Assembly (NCBI GenBank): GCA_033980235.1
Contig: CM067062.1
Location: forward strand, 14,431,664-14,495,663
Reading direction: 5' to 3'
DNA from: Diadema setosum
Taxonomy: Eukaryota; Echinodermata; Echinoidea; Diadematoida; Diadematidae
Length of the DNA stretch: 64,000 nt
How positions within the stretch are numbered: the first letter of the stretch is position 1; the number at the start of each line of letters is the position of its first letter. The notes beneath the pieces were generated by a model. That model was given only the letters and a program-made list of their open reading frames with translations, ran no database searches and was not told where the DNA came from. Below are positions 40,401 to 52,300 of the stretch, piece after piece. A program made the translations under genes and the position numbers.

Positions 40401-41063
40401 GATTCTGACAGTTTTTCCACGTATCTTATGCAATCAACAATTGATAATGTGGTAATGAGGCTGCAGCGTCCCACAATTCTACGAGCATATGTATGAACAT
40501 AGCTCATTCATTAAATATAATCTTTCATGAATCAAGTTTAAATGCTAAATGAAGGATGGAAATGAACTAGCAAACATTAATGACAGATGAGAAATAGTGT
40601 ATTATCAAAAATGACATTTAATCTGCACATTTGTCACTTGAGTGCAATATGCCACCGTAAGGAGGCAGCATCAACATACAATTATGTGTAGTTGGAAAGC
40701 CTGAAAGAAGCAAAGACAGAGTCTCTATAATCCATATAATACAGACTTTTGATTTTTGTTTTTAAACTCTCAGTAGCCCTCATTTCTTTGCCCAGCACTA
40801 TGAAATACTGGGATCTATTTTTATGAGCTTCCTGCAAACGGTCCTGCTGGTACTCCACACATTACAGGGGAAACGATACTGGTACCACTCATATCACACA
40901 TACACATGTATGAGGATCTCTGCATACAGAGAATGCTGTCACATACCTTATCTTACTTACAAAAAAGAAATTGATGCCACACGAATACAAAAATACACGT
41001 AGCATCCCATTCATCCATTTCAAAATGCCTTGGAAACTACTTCTCAGAGACATGCATGCTAGC

Positions 41064-41119
<56 letters not shown>

Positions 41120-44100
41120 TACACCTTGTTGAATACCTTAACATAGCTATCCTCTGACAAACATGTTCACGCACTTAATGCACAAACACAGACTTATCTT
41201 TGTCTTCTTCTATTTTTTTTTTAAACACTTCCCTGAGGGCTGCTGAATCAATGAATACCAGTACTAATAGTTCTTTGAAAAATAGAATGGTTGTAATTTT
41301 ATGCACTAATTTCATAAAGACAAGCTGCAAACTTGGATCTGTTTAAAGAACAAGTACAAACAGTTTACATGTACAGTTGTATCAAAGGAGAAAAAAACCC
41401 TCAAAACACTGTAACCTTCACAGAAAAAAACTAGAAATGTCGCTTTGGCGACTGGTATGCCTCCGCCATAATGCATGATTTTCCCAATAGGTCTAGATAG
41501 TACATGTGGACAATGTGTGATTACATTTTCACAAAATTGGCAAAATATTGAAATGACAAGTTTGTCACAAACGTGTTGAATGTTCACCTTCCTTGACCTA
41601 GGTTTAATTGGATGAATAGGAGAGCATGTATCTAGGGATTTAAGGACTTTAACCTGACTTTGACCCATTCATACATTTAGGCATTGAGTAATTTTCAAGG
41701 TACAGGTGTGGAGAAAAAGTGCAATTTCTGAATTGAATAGTAAATTGTTACCATTTTCATCTGGCCCTTGACCCTAAAATTCATAAGATAATCACTTTCA
41801 GGTAGAACATGCATAATATGTACTAAGTTTCAAGATAACTTGAGCCACTTCGTGATATGGAGGAAAAAGTTAGTTCAGCACTTTCACTTGATCTTTGACC
41901 TTTGAGGCAAAAAAAGAAGAAAAAAAAAACTTTCCAGAGAATTTCTATTAGGTTACACATGCATACACCAAGTGTAAAAAAATAATAACCCTGCTGGCAT
42001 TGCATAAATATGAGGGAAATAGTAAAATTTTGAAGTGTTGCACTTGACCTTTGACCCCTGACCTTTGACCCCATGAACCCTACATTCTCTAGATAATCAC
42101 TTCCAGTCAGTACATGTATATACTATGTTCCATGAAGATACCTTGAACAATTTTCCAAGGAACGGAGAAAAAAAAGAAGTTTTGATATTTTTACTTGACC
42201 TTTTGACCTTTGACCTTTGACCTCATGATCCAAACTTTCACCAGCGATTCTTAATTGGGTAATACATGTATACACTAAGTTTCAAGAAAATATCTTCAGG
42301 CATTCAATAGATATGGCGAAAATAGTGAAATTTCATGTATTTGACCCTGACCTTTTGACCTTTGACCTTTGACCTCATGACGCAAACTTTCACCAGAGAA
42401 TCTTAATTGGGTAATACATGTATACACTAAGTTTCAAGAAAATATCTTCAGGCATTCAATAGATATGGTGGAAAAAGTGAAATTTTATGTATTTGACCTT
42501 GACCTTTTGACCTTTGACCTTGAGCATGTGCACCCAAAAGTTGATAGGCACAACTTCACCCCCTAATACACATACATGCCAAGTTTCATTAGGATACCTC
42601 AAAAGGTTTTGGTAGTTACCCTGTCCACAAAATTCATTACGGACGGACGGAAGGACGGACGGAAGGACGGACGGACGGAAGGACGGACGGACGGAAGGAC
42701 GGAAGGACGGACGGACGGAAGGACGGACGGACGGACAGACGGACGGACGGACGGACAACCCGAAAACATAATGCCTCCGGCACCACTTCGTGGCGGAGGC
42801 ATAAAAATGAAAGAAAAAGGAGAAAAAGCCCAATTTTGAAGAGCATAAAATCATACCCATGTACACTACACTATTTCTGACATTTCTTTTTAGTAAAGTC
42901 ACAATGTGGAGATTGGAGATACCAAAGAGCTTCATACTCTTTTGTCTCTATTCATGTGATGTGACTTAAAATATTAACTCTTCAAATAGTTTTAATTGAG
43001 ATTGGGGATTCAGATGAACCTTTTGCTAGATGACTAGAAATCACTTATGAAATATGCAAGGGGAAAAATTCTAAGAGGAAAAGGCTGCATTTATCATCTT
43101 TCCCCTGTTGAAACGGCTTTCAAAAGCCGTTTCCAAAGCCCTTTAGAAACGGCTTTCAAAATAGTTGCGTTTATCAACTCTTCGTGAACACGATAACTGG
43201 CCTGTCACTACACAGCTGCATTGCACAATTCGACCCGAGGAGAAGAGGTCATATAAGGCGTGCATGGTTCATATTAAAGTGCAGTACAAAGCCGTTTCAA
43301 AACAGCTTTGCATTTATCTCGCTTCAAAAGGCTTCTAGAAACAGGTTTCTGGAAACCTGTTTAGGAAACCTTTTTCGGAAGGCACAAATTTGCAGCTTTC
43401 GAAAAGGCTTTCCGAAAAGGCTTTCAAAACAGCTTTGCGTTTGTCATCTCGTAAAAATTCCCTGGAAGCCGTTTGGAAAACTTGTTTCTGCTGAGAAAAA
43501 GAGTTGATAAACGCACTTGTAGAGCATGTCAGGAATCTCTTCCCTCCAAGTTCTGTCTATTGTGTTCACACATTACATGTATATCCAGTTCCAAGAGCAT
43601 CCAAGTGCTAAACTTGGAAGAATCAGACTCATGACATGCTTTACAATAATCCTCATTTCTCTGTGACCACTTAACCAAATTGAATGGGGTTTTCTGCAAA
43701 ATAGAGCTAAGATGTTGTGTTTCACGACCCTGAATTAGCATTTAGATGGTCTAATCATATTGGGTGTTATCAATGCGAAAATCTGTTGTAATTTTTTTGG
43801 GGGACACACTGTACAATCCCTTTTGTAAAAACATGTAAAACATTTACAAAGTTGGTAGATTGAAGTGTGATATCAATTTCTCTTAAAATGATCATAATAC
43901 AAGAATGTATCCCAGGTCTTTTTTTAAAGGTCTGTGAACAACAGAGACAGTTTCTGAGGTTTTAAAGAATTCCTCATTTACACATGAATTTTCATTACAT
44001 CATGCCAATACAACACAGTGGGACCTATACCGTGTTAATGTGAGGTCCGAGGATAGACACCACAGTGAAAGTTGCAGTGCCCAGTATCTCTAGGATGAAA

Positions 44101-47100
44101 ACTTTGCTATCTTTCACTGTAGAGTATTTGCACACTTTGGATAAACCTCCATGAGTTGAGTTTACAGGCAACACTTACTTGTACGATGCAGCTCAAGAAG
44201 AATTGCGAATCCAAAAGTCAGCAGCAACATTGAACAGAAATAAGAGAACTGGAGTCTCGCTCTCACCCAAGTATCGCAAGTTCATCTTTCACACATTTTT
44301 GCAGAATGAAAGAAGAATGACGTAAACTTGGGGAGCTATGGGGGACCTCCTGGGGGCCATAGTGTCCATTTGTACATGAATAAGGGCTAACTGGCAATAA
44401 AAACCTGTCAAGTTTGTAGAAAAATTGACCACGGTGATGTGCTTTCAAAAAGACGACAAAAACGTGAAAATTGGATCCTAATTTGGTCCTGGCCCAAGGG
44501 GGCCACCCCTGGAAGTATAAGTTTCACTTACTAAATGTACATTGTATTTACTCCTGAGTATTTCTGCTTTTAAAGTTCCTAAAGGCAATCTTTCTTTTAA
44601 GATTCATAAATTTGGGTCCCAAGTTGGGCTTGGTGCCAATTTGTTCATCCTAGAGGTGAGCAAAAATCTCTGCCAAGTTTGTTGAAAATTTGACCATGCA
44701 TAGACAAAAAGAAAAAAGAAGAAAATGTGACAATTGGGCAACAACTTGGTCCTCCCCCTATAAACAAAACAAAACAAAAAATCCTATTACCTGAAGAGAT
44801 CTAGAGATGTTATCACCTGATAAGATTTAGAGATACTAGCTATATCTGTCAAGTTTGATGAAAATCTGCCATCCTTACAGCAGGGCTCCACACTAACTTT
44901 TATTTTTGGTGGCCCAAAGGCAAACATCCGACCTTTTTTGGTGGCCCGATCAGGCCACCAAATTCGTTATTTCTGAAATTTTGGTGGCCCGATGTGCATT
45001 TTTGGTGGCCCCCGGCCACCGGGCCACCGTTAGTGTCGAGCCCTGCTTACAGGTAAATACGGTTTTCAAGAAGCCGAAAATGTCAAAATTGGGCACTAGT
45101 TATTCTGCCACCCCCCTCCCCCACCCTGGGTGGGGTATCATCCCCAAATCCACCAAGAACACACTTCACACTACAGTCACCATGCAACAACATGTATACA
45201 ATTTATGTACTTAGTTTTGCAGAAATTAGCAAAACTTCAAAATGTCATAACTTCCTTATTTTTCATCCGATTTCAGTCAAATTTTTACTGTTGAACTCGT
45301 TAGATTTTACTTCTTTTTTTTCTTTTTACTCAGACTGACTTATATTTGGACTGGATTTACTCTTTAATATGCATGGTTACCCTACCTCCCTGGTTGCAAG
45401 CACCACACACAGAGGCAAGATAAGCAGGGGGGGGGGGACATGAGGGGGACATAATAACAAATTTGGCAATCATAATGTCTGAGTACGATGAGGTTAGAAA
45501 TACTCGAATTTATTTCTTGGCACATACTCTGTATTAAAATACAGAGTGTTTGCCAAGTAATCAAGTTCAAGTAAAGCAAGCGCAAGCCGCCCATAATTAG
45601 ACCATAATCATGACAATGCCTTCAAACTTTGACTGCCTGCTACATGTAAAACCTATGCTTTAGTGTGTAGTCAAATTTTGGCATGGGAGGTCGAACCTTC
45701 CACAAGGACAATTTGCTTTATTTCTCACCTCATCGTACTCAGTCTCAGACATTATGATTGCCTAATTTGTGGATATGTCCCCCCTCCCCCATTCATACTC
45801 CTAAACCCGAACTACATGTATACACAGCCCAGTCGCTGTAAAAGATGCCACATGGCGTCTGGTCGGGCTAACCCCACCCTTGCTTATCTAGTAAGTAATG
45901 CCTCCCCCCACCCCCCCCCCCCCCACCCCCTCAGAGCAGGGGTGGCATTCTGAAATCCTTCCAAGGAAGAAATTTCTTCCTAAGTCAGGATTTTTTCCTA
46001 AGTGGTATTCTGAAAATCTTCCTAAGTTTCTAGTCTGTTCCTAAGTTTTTTTCCTAAACTTAGGAAGGGGGCGGGAGTATGCAAATTTCTGACTTTAATA
46101 GGAAGAAGTTGGTAAGACTCTAGGACGCACTTAGGAAAGAATTTTAGGAAAATATTTTGGGAAGTTCCATCCCTGTCCTAAGTACATTGTTAAGACATAG
46201 CAAGCTGCAAACATTGTGATGGGCGCATGTCATTCACTGCGTGCAAACATGTACTTTAAAGGACAAGTTCACCTTCATAGACATGTGGGTTGAGTGAATG
46301 CAGCAATATTAGTAGAGCACATCACTGAGAGTTTGAGGAAAATTGGACAATCCATTCAAAACTTATGATTTTTTGAAGTTTCTGCTCAGTCACAGCTGGA
46401 TGAGAAGACTATTATAGCTTGTGATGTCACATAAGTACAACGATATAGAGAAAGTATAAAGAAAATTCAACATATTTTCACTTTTCTCGCATAACAAAAG
46501 AACACTCGACTTCTCTCTTTCAGAAGGCAAGGTGAATAATATTTCCCTTAACATGTCAGTAACGAGTCGAAGAAATGTGCACTTTATTAAAAATACAAAG
46601 TTTTGTGAAATTCTCTTTATACCGTTGTACCGTCCGTATACCGTTGTACGCATGTGACATCATACAGTAGTAGTCTCCTCATTCAGCAGTGATTGCACAC
46701 ATGCTTTAAAAATTCATAACTTCTGAACGGATTGTCGGATTTTCTCCAAACTTTCACTGATGTGTTCTACTAATATTGTTGCATTCACTCAATCCATAGT
46801 ATATGTATAAGGTGGACTTGTCCTTTAATGTGCGAATTGGGCATGAGAAAGGGAACATGCCGTGCACACGTGTATTTAACCCTACGTCATAAGAAATATG
46901 CGATTTTCATTGGTTGGTTCCTTATGATACCTCACTTCGTATTGGCTTAAGAAAGGACGTGGGTGGGGATAAGGATGGCCTAATTTGCATTAAGAAGTTC
47001 TTAAGAAGAAATTTCAGAATACCAATTTTGTCTTTCCTGGGCACTTCCAAAGTTTTCGACTTAGGAAGAAACTTTGGAAGAAACTTAGGAAGACTTTCAC

Positions 47101-49355
47101 AATACCATCCTATTTTAGGTGTCTAACAACATAAAGCTAGATGTGCAGAATTTCCATCTGTAGGACCGTTATTTTGTCGTTGCTTACTTTGCTGTACATC
47201 TGGTTTGTCTACTCTCCCTTTGTTGTCTGTCTAGACTTTGTTTTAATTTGCATACATTGCTAGTTTGCTTTTCAGCACTGCCTTGCAGTCTGCTATCAAT
47301 TCAGTTAAGTTAATGATAATCAGTTGTCACCTATATCACCATCACTTCAGATACCTTTCCTCTTGTTAGGTGATACGCTATCAGCGTATCACCTATTGTG
47401 ATTGTCAAAATCTCTCTTTATTTTTTTTTATTCTTCTTTCTTTCTGGACAATTTTGTGTCGTCAATATCTCAAGAATGACATTACGAAATAACATGACAT
47501 TTTCAGTCGACATGTCTCATGACAAAATCTAGCCACAATAAGGTTTTCATGACAGTAACATATCTATGACGTCATCTAGGCGCCATTTTGTGATTTTCGG
47601 ACCTTGTCACATGATCGATCATAACTTCATAACTAGATGTCATTTCTGTATCATTTCCGGTGGACATGAAGTTCAGGTCACGCTCTATCTTACTTTTTAA
47701 CGCTAGTTACACAGGTCATCATTACGCGCGCGTAAGCGCGCGTCAAAATTTTAAAAGGCTCAAAACGACTTCCCAATGGGAAATCTCGAAGTTTCAGACA
47801 ATTTTAAGCGTTTCAAACATTTTCTCGCGTGCGCGTCCGTCCGCGCAATTTCGCGCGCAGAGCCCGTAAGCAACATGAAAATGCAATTTTTTTGACTGAT
47901 TTGGATTCCTGATACTTTGAGTAATAATATCCATTGATTTCTGATTGATTTCGACCTATAACAAAGGAATGCACTGGCGTCAAAATTGAAATTCCGCGTG
48001 CGCGTCTTTCTGCAAATATAGTGAAAAAACATGTCTTTGTTTATTTCGCCATAGCTCTTTAAATCGTCCGTTGACCCTATATTTATATTGCATATTACAA
48101 AAGTATATGAATTGTAAATAACATTCCAAGTATCAGTATTGCCAGGCAAACGCGATGACGTCATCATATCGTCATTTTAAATCAAAAAAGTGGAATTGAT
48201 TTTTTTGAGGTACTGTTTCTGACATTCATTTGCTCGTATCTCTGTTGTTTAAGCTCAATATTACCCCAAATTCAGATATGTTGCACTTTGAACATTTGCC
48301 TTTCAAGTCCATGTAATGGTTTTGAAATATGATGACGTCATCATACTAGAAATTGTGATTAAAGGTAAAGACTCAAAATCAGACAAGTTTACGTGTTATG
48401 TCTATGGGAGGTGATTTTTTTTAAAACCATGCATTGACTTGACAACGTTTAAGCACCTTTACCTCATCTGATTTTACTCCATTTCCTCTGAAACATAAAT
48501 ATGTTGTAGCTGAGACAATAAGCTTTAGTAATCATGCATTTTATGTTATCAAATCTCCTCATCAGGTTGACAATTTTGCAATTTAAAACTGAAAATGAGA
48601 ATGCAATCTGTACGGAACGATTCCCAATTTTTCTTTGCAACTATATATTGATCGAATCCACGCTGCCACTTGTGGAAAGTTGAATAGCGCCATCACAAGT
48701 CAACACTGTCACGATAGTATTTAGATTTAAGTTTCGCACTCGATCTTCAGGACAGCCATGTGGCATAATCGGTTAGCGCGCTGGTTGTTCATAACGCCAT
48801 ACCGGAAGGCGAGAGGTTCGACTCCCGCAGGACTTTTATCCGTTCTTTCTTTTTTTCTCTTTTTTTTTCGGCAGTTCAGCTTTACTCCGATGTCATTTAT
48901 CGTATTATTTTTTCAAGTGTACGTAACCCGTGAACACGGCTGCTCTATTTCCCTTGTTTTGTATTGGAGTTTGGAGATTGGGTTTGCTTCATTAATTTTG
49001 TCACACTTAATGTTGTAAATTGCCCCTTGTTACAGTGTCCCGCTTGCCACCTTTCGTTTGCTCTTTCCTTTTCTCTTCATTGGTTATTGTTATACTGTAA
49101 CAGGATAGGTAGGAACATGTACGTTTAAATAACTTGCAGGAATGGGAGCTGAATTGATTAACTCTAGTCCAGGTGTATGGCGTCTCGCTCATCTCTTTGA
49201 AATTCCAGGTTGTTATTGTTTGACCCAATAACGGAGTTGTAGACAGGTTATATGTTGCTATAGAGGCATCTTGTGCCACATGAATGGAAAGCATCACTGT
49301 TTAGTAGTACATGTAGTAATGAACTTTTTCATGTTGTATATGGTATAAATATTTA

Positions 49356-49399
<44 letters not shown>

Positions 49400-52300
49400 A
49401 TTAAAGATAAATTTCACATCCGATCTTCGGTACAGCCGTGTGGCTTTATAGTCACTTAGCGCGCTGCATGGTCATTATGCAGTACCTTAGGACGAGATGT
49501 TCGAGACCCGCAGGACGCTATCATTTTTTTCTCTCTCTTTCTTTGTGTTTCTTTTGGCAGTTCAGCTTTATTCCGGTCGATGTCATTTATCGTATTATCT
49601 TATCAATTATACTACCCCACGACACACAGTCGCTCAAGTTCCTTTTTTTTTTTTTGTCGGAGGCTGGAGGTTGGATTTGCTTCATTTATCATACGTATTG
49701 TTTAAATTGCCCTTGGTACAGTGTCCCGCTTGCCACCTTTCCTTTTCCCTTTCCTTTTCTCTACGTTTGTTCCTGTTATATTGTCACAAGACAGGTCGGA
49801 AAATAATTTGCATAACTCAACTGGAGCAGGAATGGCAACTGAATGAATTAACTCTAGGCCAGGTGTATGGCGTCTCGCTCATCTCTTTGAAATTCCAGGA
49901 TGTTATTGTTTGACGCAATAACGGAGTTGTAGACAGGTTTTATGTTGCTATAGAGGTATCTTGTGCCACATGAGTAGAAGGCATCACTGTTTAGTAGTAG
50001 TAATGAACTTTTTCATGTCCCTCCATGTCAATTATAGTGTGGTTTAAAGGGGTTGTGTGTCTATCTGCCAAAGAAAAGAAATAACTTATTTTCGTCATGG
50101 CTGTTTCTCTATACGTAGCCGTAGGTAATGAGTGTTGTTGGTATCTGAGCAGTGAAGAACAGAGCATCAGGCTAAAATTCCCCTTAGTTATACGCGCTAA
50201 GCGTTCAATTTGATATATCTTTCTTTATGTAGTCAATTCCTGCTAATGGAGTTACAGAATTGTTATGACACGTTTCACTGTAAAAAGTTTGTAAAGCAAA
50301 GTTTATGGACAAGGCAAGCAATTGTACATGAATAATACCTACCATTGATTTCAGAGGGAAATTATGGTATGCCTAAATGTAAGGGTATCATTGCTTTGGA
50401 ATTGCTGAGACAATATGCTTGGCACGAGGGCTTCCACTTCTAATAACTGATCCCTTTGAAGATGTGTCGGTCACGGGTGATCGTCATGATTCATCTTTCA
50501 CGTAGAAGCTTACGTTCCACACTCTTGGTTCGAGAAGACTTACCATCTTACTTCAAATTGTTATTAATGGTAAAGACTCAAAATCAGACAAGTTTACGTG
50601 TTATGTCTATGGGAGGTGATTTTTTTTTTTTATGTGCATTGACTTGACAACGTTTAAGCACCTTTATCTCAGCTGATTTTGCTCCATTTCCTCTGTAACT
50701 TAAGTATGTGGTAACTGAGACAATAAGCTGCAGTAATCATGCATTTTATTTTTTGAAATCTCCTCATCAGTTTGACAATTTTGCAGTTTAAAACTGAAAA
50801 TGAGAATGGAATGTGGACAAAACGATTCCTGATTCATCTTTCACATAGTTTACGTTCCTCATATTTTCTCGTCGAGACGTATGGCCGAGTGGTTAAAGGC
50901 GACGTCTCAGAGACGTGAGGTTGCACACGTGCGGGCTCGAACCCCACAAGATCACGAAACAAAATACTTAGCTATTTTACTTTTTTTTCTTCAATTTTGT
51001 ATTACATATTCGTCCATGTAGAAATCACATTCGTATATAAACGCACCTATACACACACACACACACACACACACCATATCCCTCTTTGTGTTGGAGACCA
51101 AATTGCTTCGACTGCTGCAAAATTTTGCAGGCTGACTTTGTCAAACCGATCATAGTATGTAATGACGACGACGGAGGTGTTGTACTTTGAACAATTGTCT
51201 TTCAAGACCATGTCATTGTTTTGTACTTTGATGACGTCATCACACTGAAAATTGTGATTAAAGGCAAGGTATCAAAACCAGCCGATTATAGGTTTTATGT
51301 TTACGGCACGTATTTTTCCCCAAGTTGCCAGAAATGGCATAGCGACATTAGTAGTTACAAGGCCGCATTTCCGTATAGCAATGCAATACAATGTTCACGC
51401 GGCCACGTTGGTTGAGTGGGCATTGATTTTCTCCCTGTAATATCTATACATTTCTTTTTTGCCTTACCATTTCCGTGTATGTCCCGTGGCCGAGAGGTTA
51501 GAGAAACGGTTTTGCATGCACGCTCAATATAACTTCAATGTGCCTATATCACATTCTTTTCTTTGTCGATCACAGATGACCGACATCTGATGACCCCAAG
51601 CGTATCACCTAACTCGTCAGTCTGACGAGTTTCATATCTCGTTCAGTTTTGTCACCTTCATTCTTTCTCTATCAAGGTGTGTTAAATTCATTTCATCCCA
51701 CACCTGATTCTTGAGTTGAGCCCAGACAGCTCCCATTCTTACGTAATCACCCCCTCCTGCTTCCATCATCTCATGCTCCTCTTTACTTGTATGGTTAATA
51801 GTTTATTGAATTAGACTCTCCCATTTTATTGAAGTCCTCCGTTCCATTTATTTCTGTTTGCTATATAAGATAATTTGAATATAAATGTAAATTATATTCG
51901 AATGAAGAAGTTTACCGAGGCGAGGGCGATCCCGGCGAGTTGTCCTCGGGATACCACATTAGACTTCATTGCATTCAGTTCACCTTATTTGCATTGTCTC
52001 AGCTCTCAACATTAATTTATCTCCCTAATTTTTACAAGGGAAAGACTTCCTTTTGAGACAGCCACCCCAATCATGCTAGTACTAAATCAATGCAGATCTA
52101 TACAACTCTACCTACTAGCCTAACCTTGCTTGCGATACGCACGGATGTACGCACTCACTTTTGTTTGCTTGGGTGGCTGAACACTAACGACTAACGTTAT
52201 AACTGGTGGCCTTAAGTTATTAACACTATTTTGACACGCTACACATCTAGAGTTCTAACAAGTTAGACATCTAACGTTAACATTAGATCTTTATGTTATT

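Larger units (their letters stand above)
41432..42805 (-). mobile_element. Helentron-like non-autonomous element with internal tandem repeats
   Basis: Read on the minus strand, it starts with motif TATGCCTCCGCCA inside a hairpin (42771-42803) and then a GTCC/TTCC tetranucleotide array (42640-42756). About seven degenerate ~150-bp units rich in AGGTCAAAGGTCA follow. It ends with the complementary motif at 41456-41468, then a separate hairpin, GTCGC-loop-GCGAC (41440-41453), and a CTAG tail next to a T run. A terminal motif at one end, subterminal at the other and followed by its own palindrome, is the layout described for Helentron/Helitron2 elements. No Rep/helicase gene is present. Boundaries are within a few bases. 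Confidence 0.6.
47367..51650 (+). mobile_element. Large Helentron-like non-autonomous element carrying tRNA-like modules
   Basis: The left end is a perfect 13-bp-arm hairpin, TAGGTGATACGCT / AGCGTATCACCTA (47367-47395). The same AGCGTATCACCTA recurs at 51599-51611, immediately followed by an independent perfect palindrome, AACTCGTCAG-T-CTGACGAGTT (51611-51631). This is the asymmetric terminal/subterminal arrangement of the element at 41432-42805, here in the other orientation. The ~4.2-kb body has no replicase-like frame. It contains a duplicated 280-bp segment (48358-48632 and 50562-50830), a ~600-bp tandem duplication and four tRNA-like sequences. The exact 3' limit, shortly after the palindrome, is inferred. 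Confidence 0.55.

Noticed and set aside
42456..42935. Long minus-strand frame rich in RPSV repeats (and DGRT repeats on the plus strand)
   Set aside because: Translation of a GGAC/GGAA tetranucleotide array inside a mobile element; no protein domain.
47760..48167. 135-codon minus-strand frame
   Set aside because: Lies wholly inside the Helentron-like element and shows no Rep, helicase or other protein similarity that I can recognise.
50873..50957. Functional tRNA-Leu(CAG)
   Set aside because: A and B boxes and anticodon loop are good, but the acceptor stem halves do not pair, and it sits in repeated mobile DNA; listed as a tRNA-derived pseudogene.
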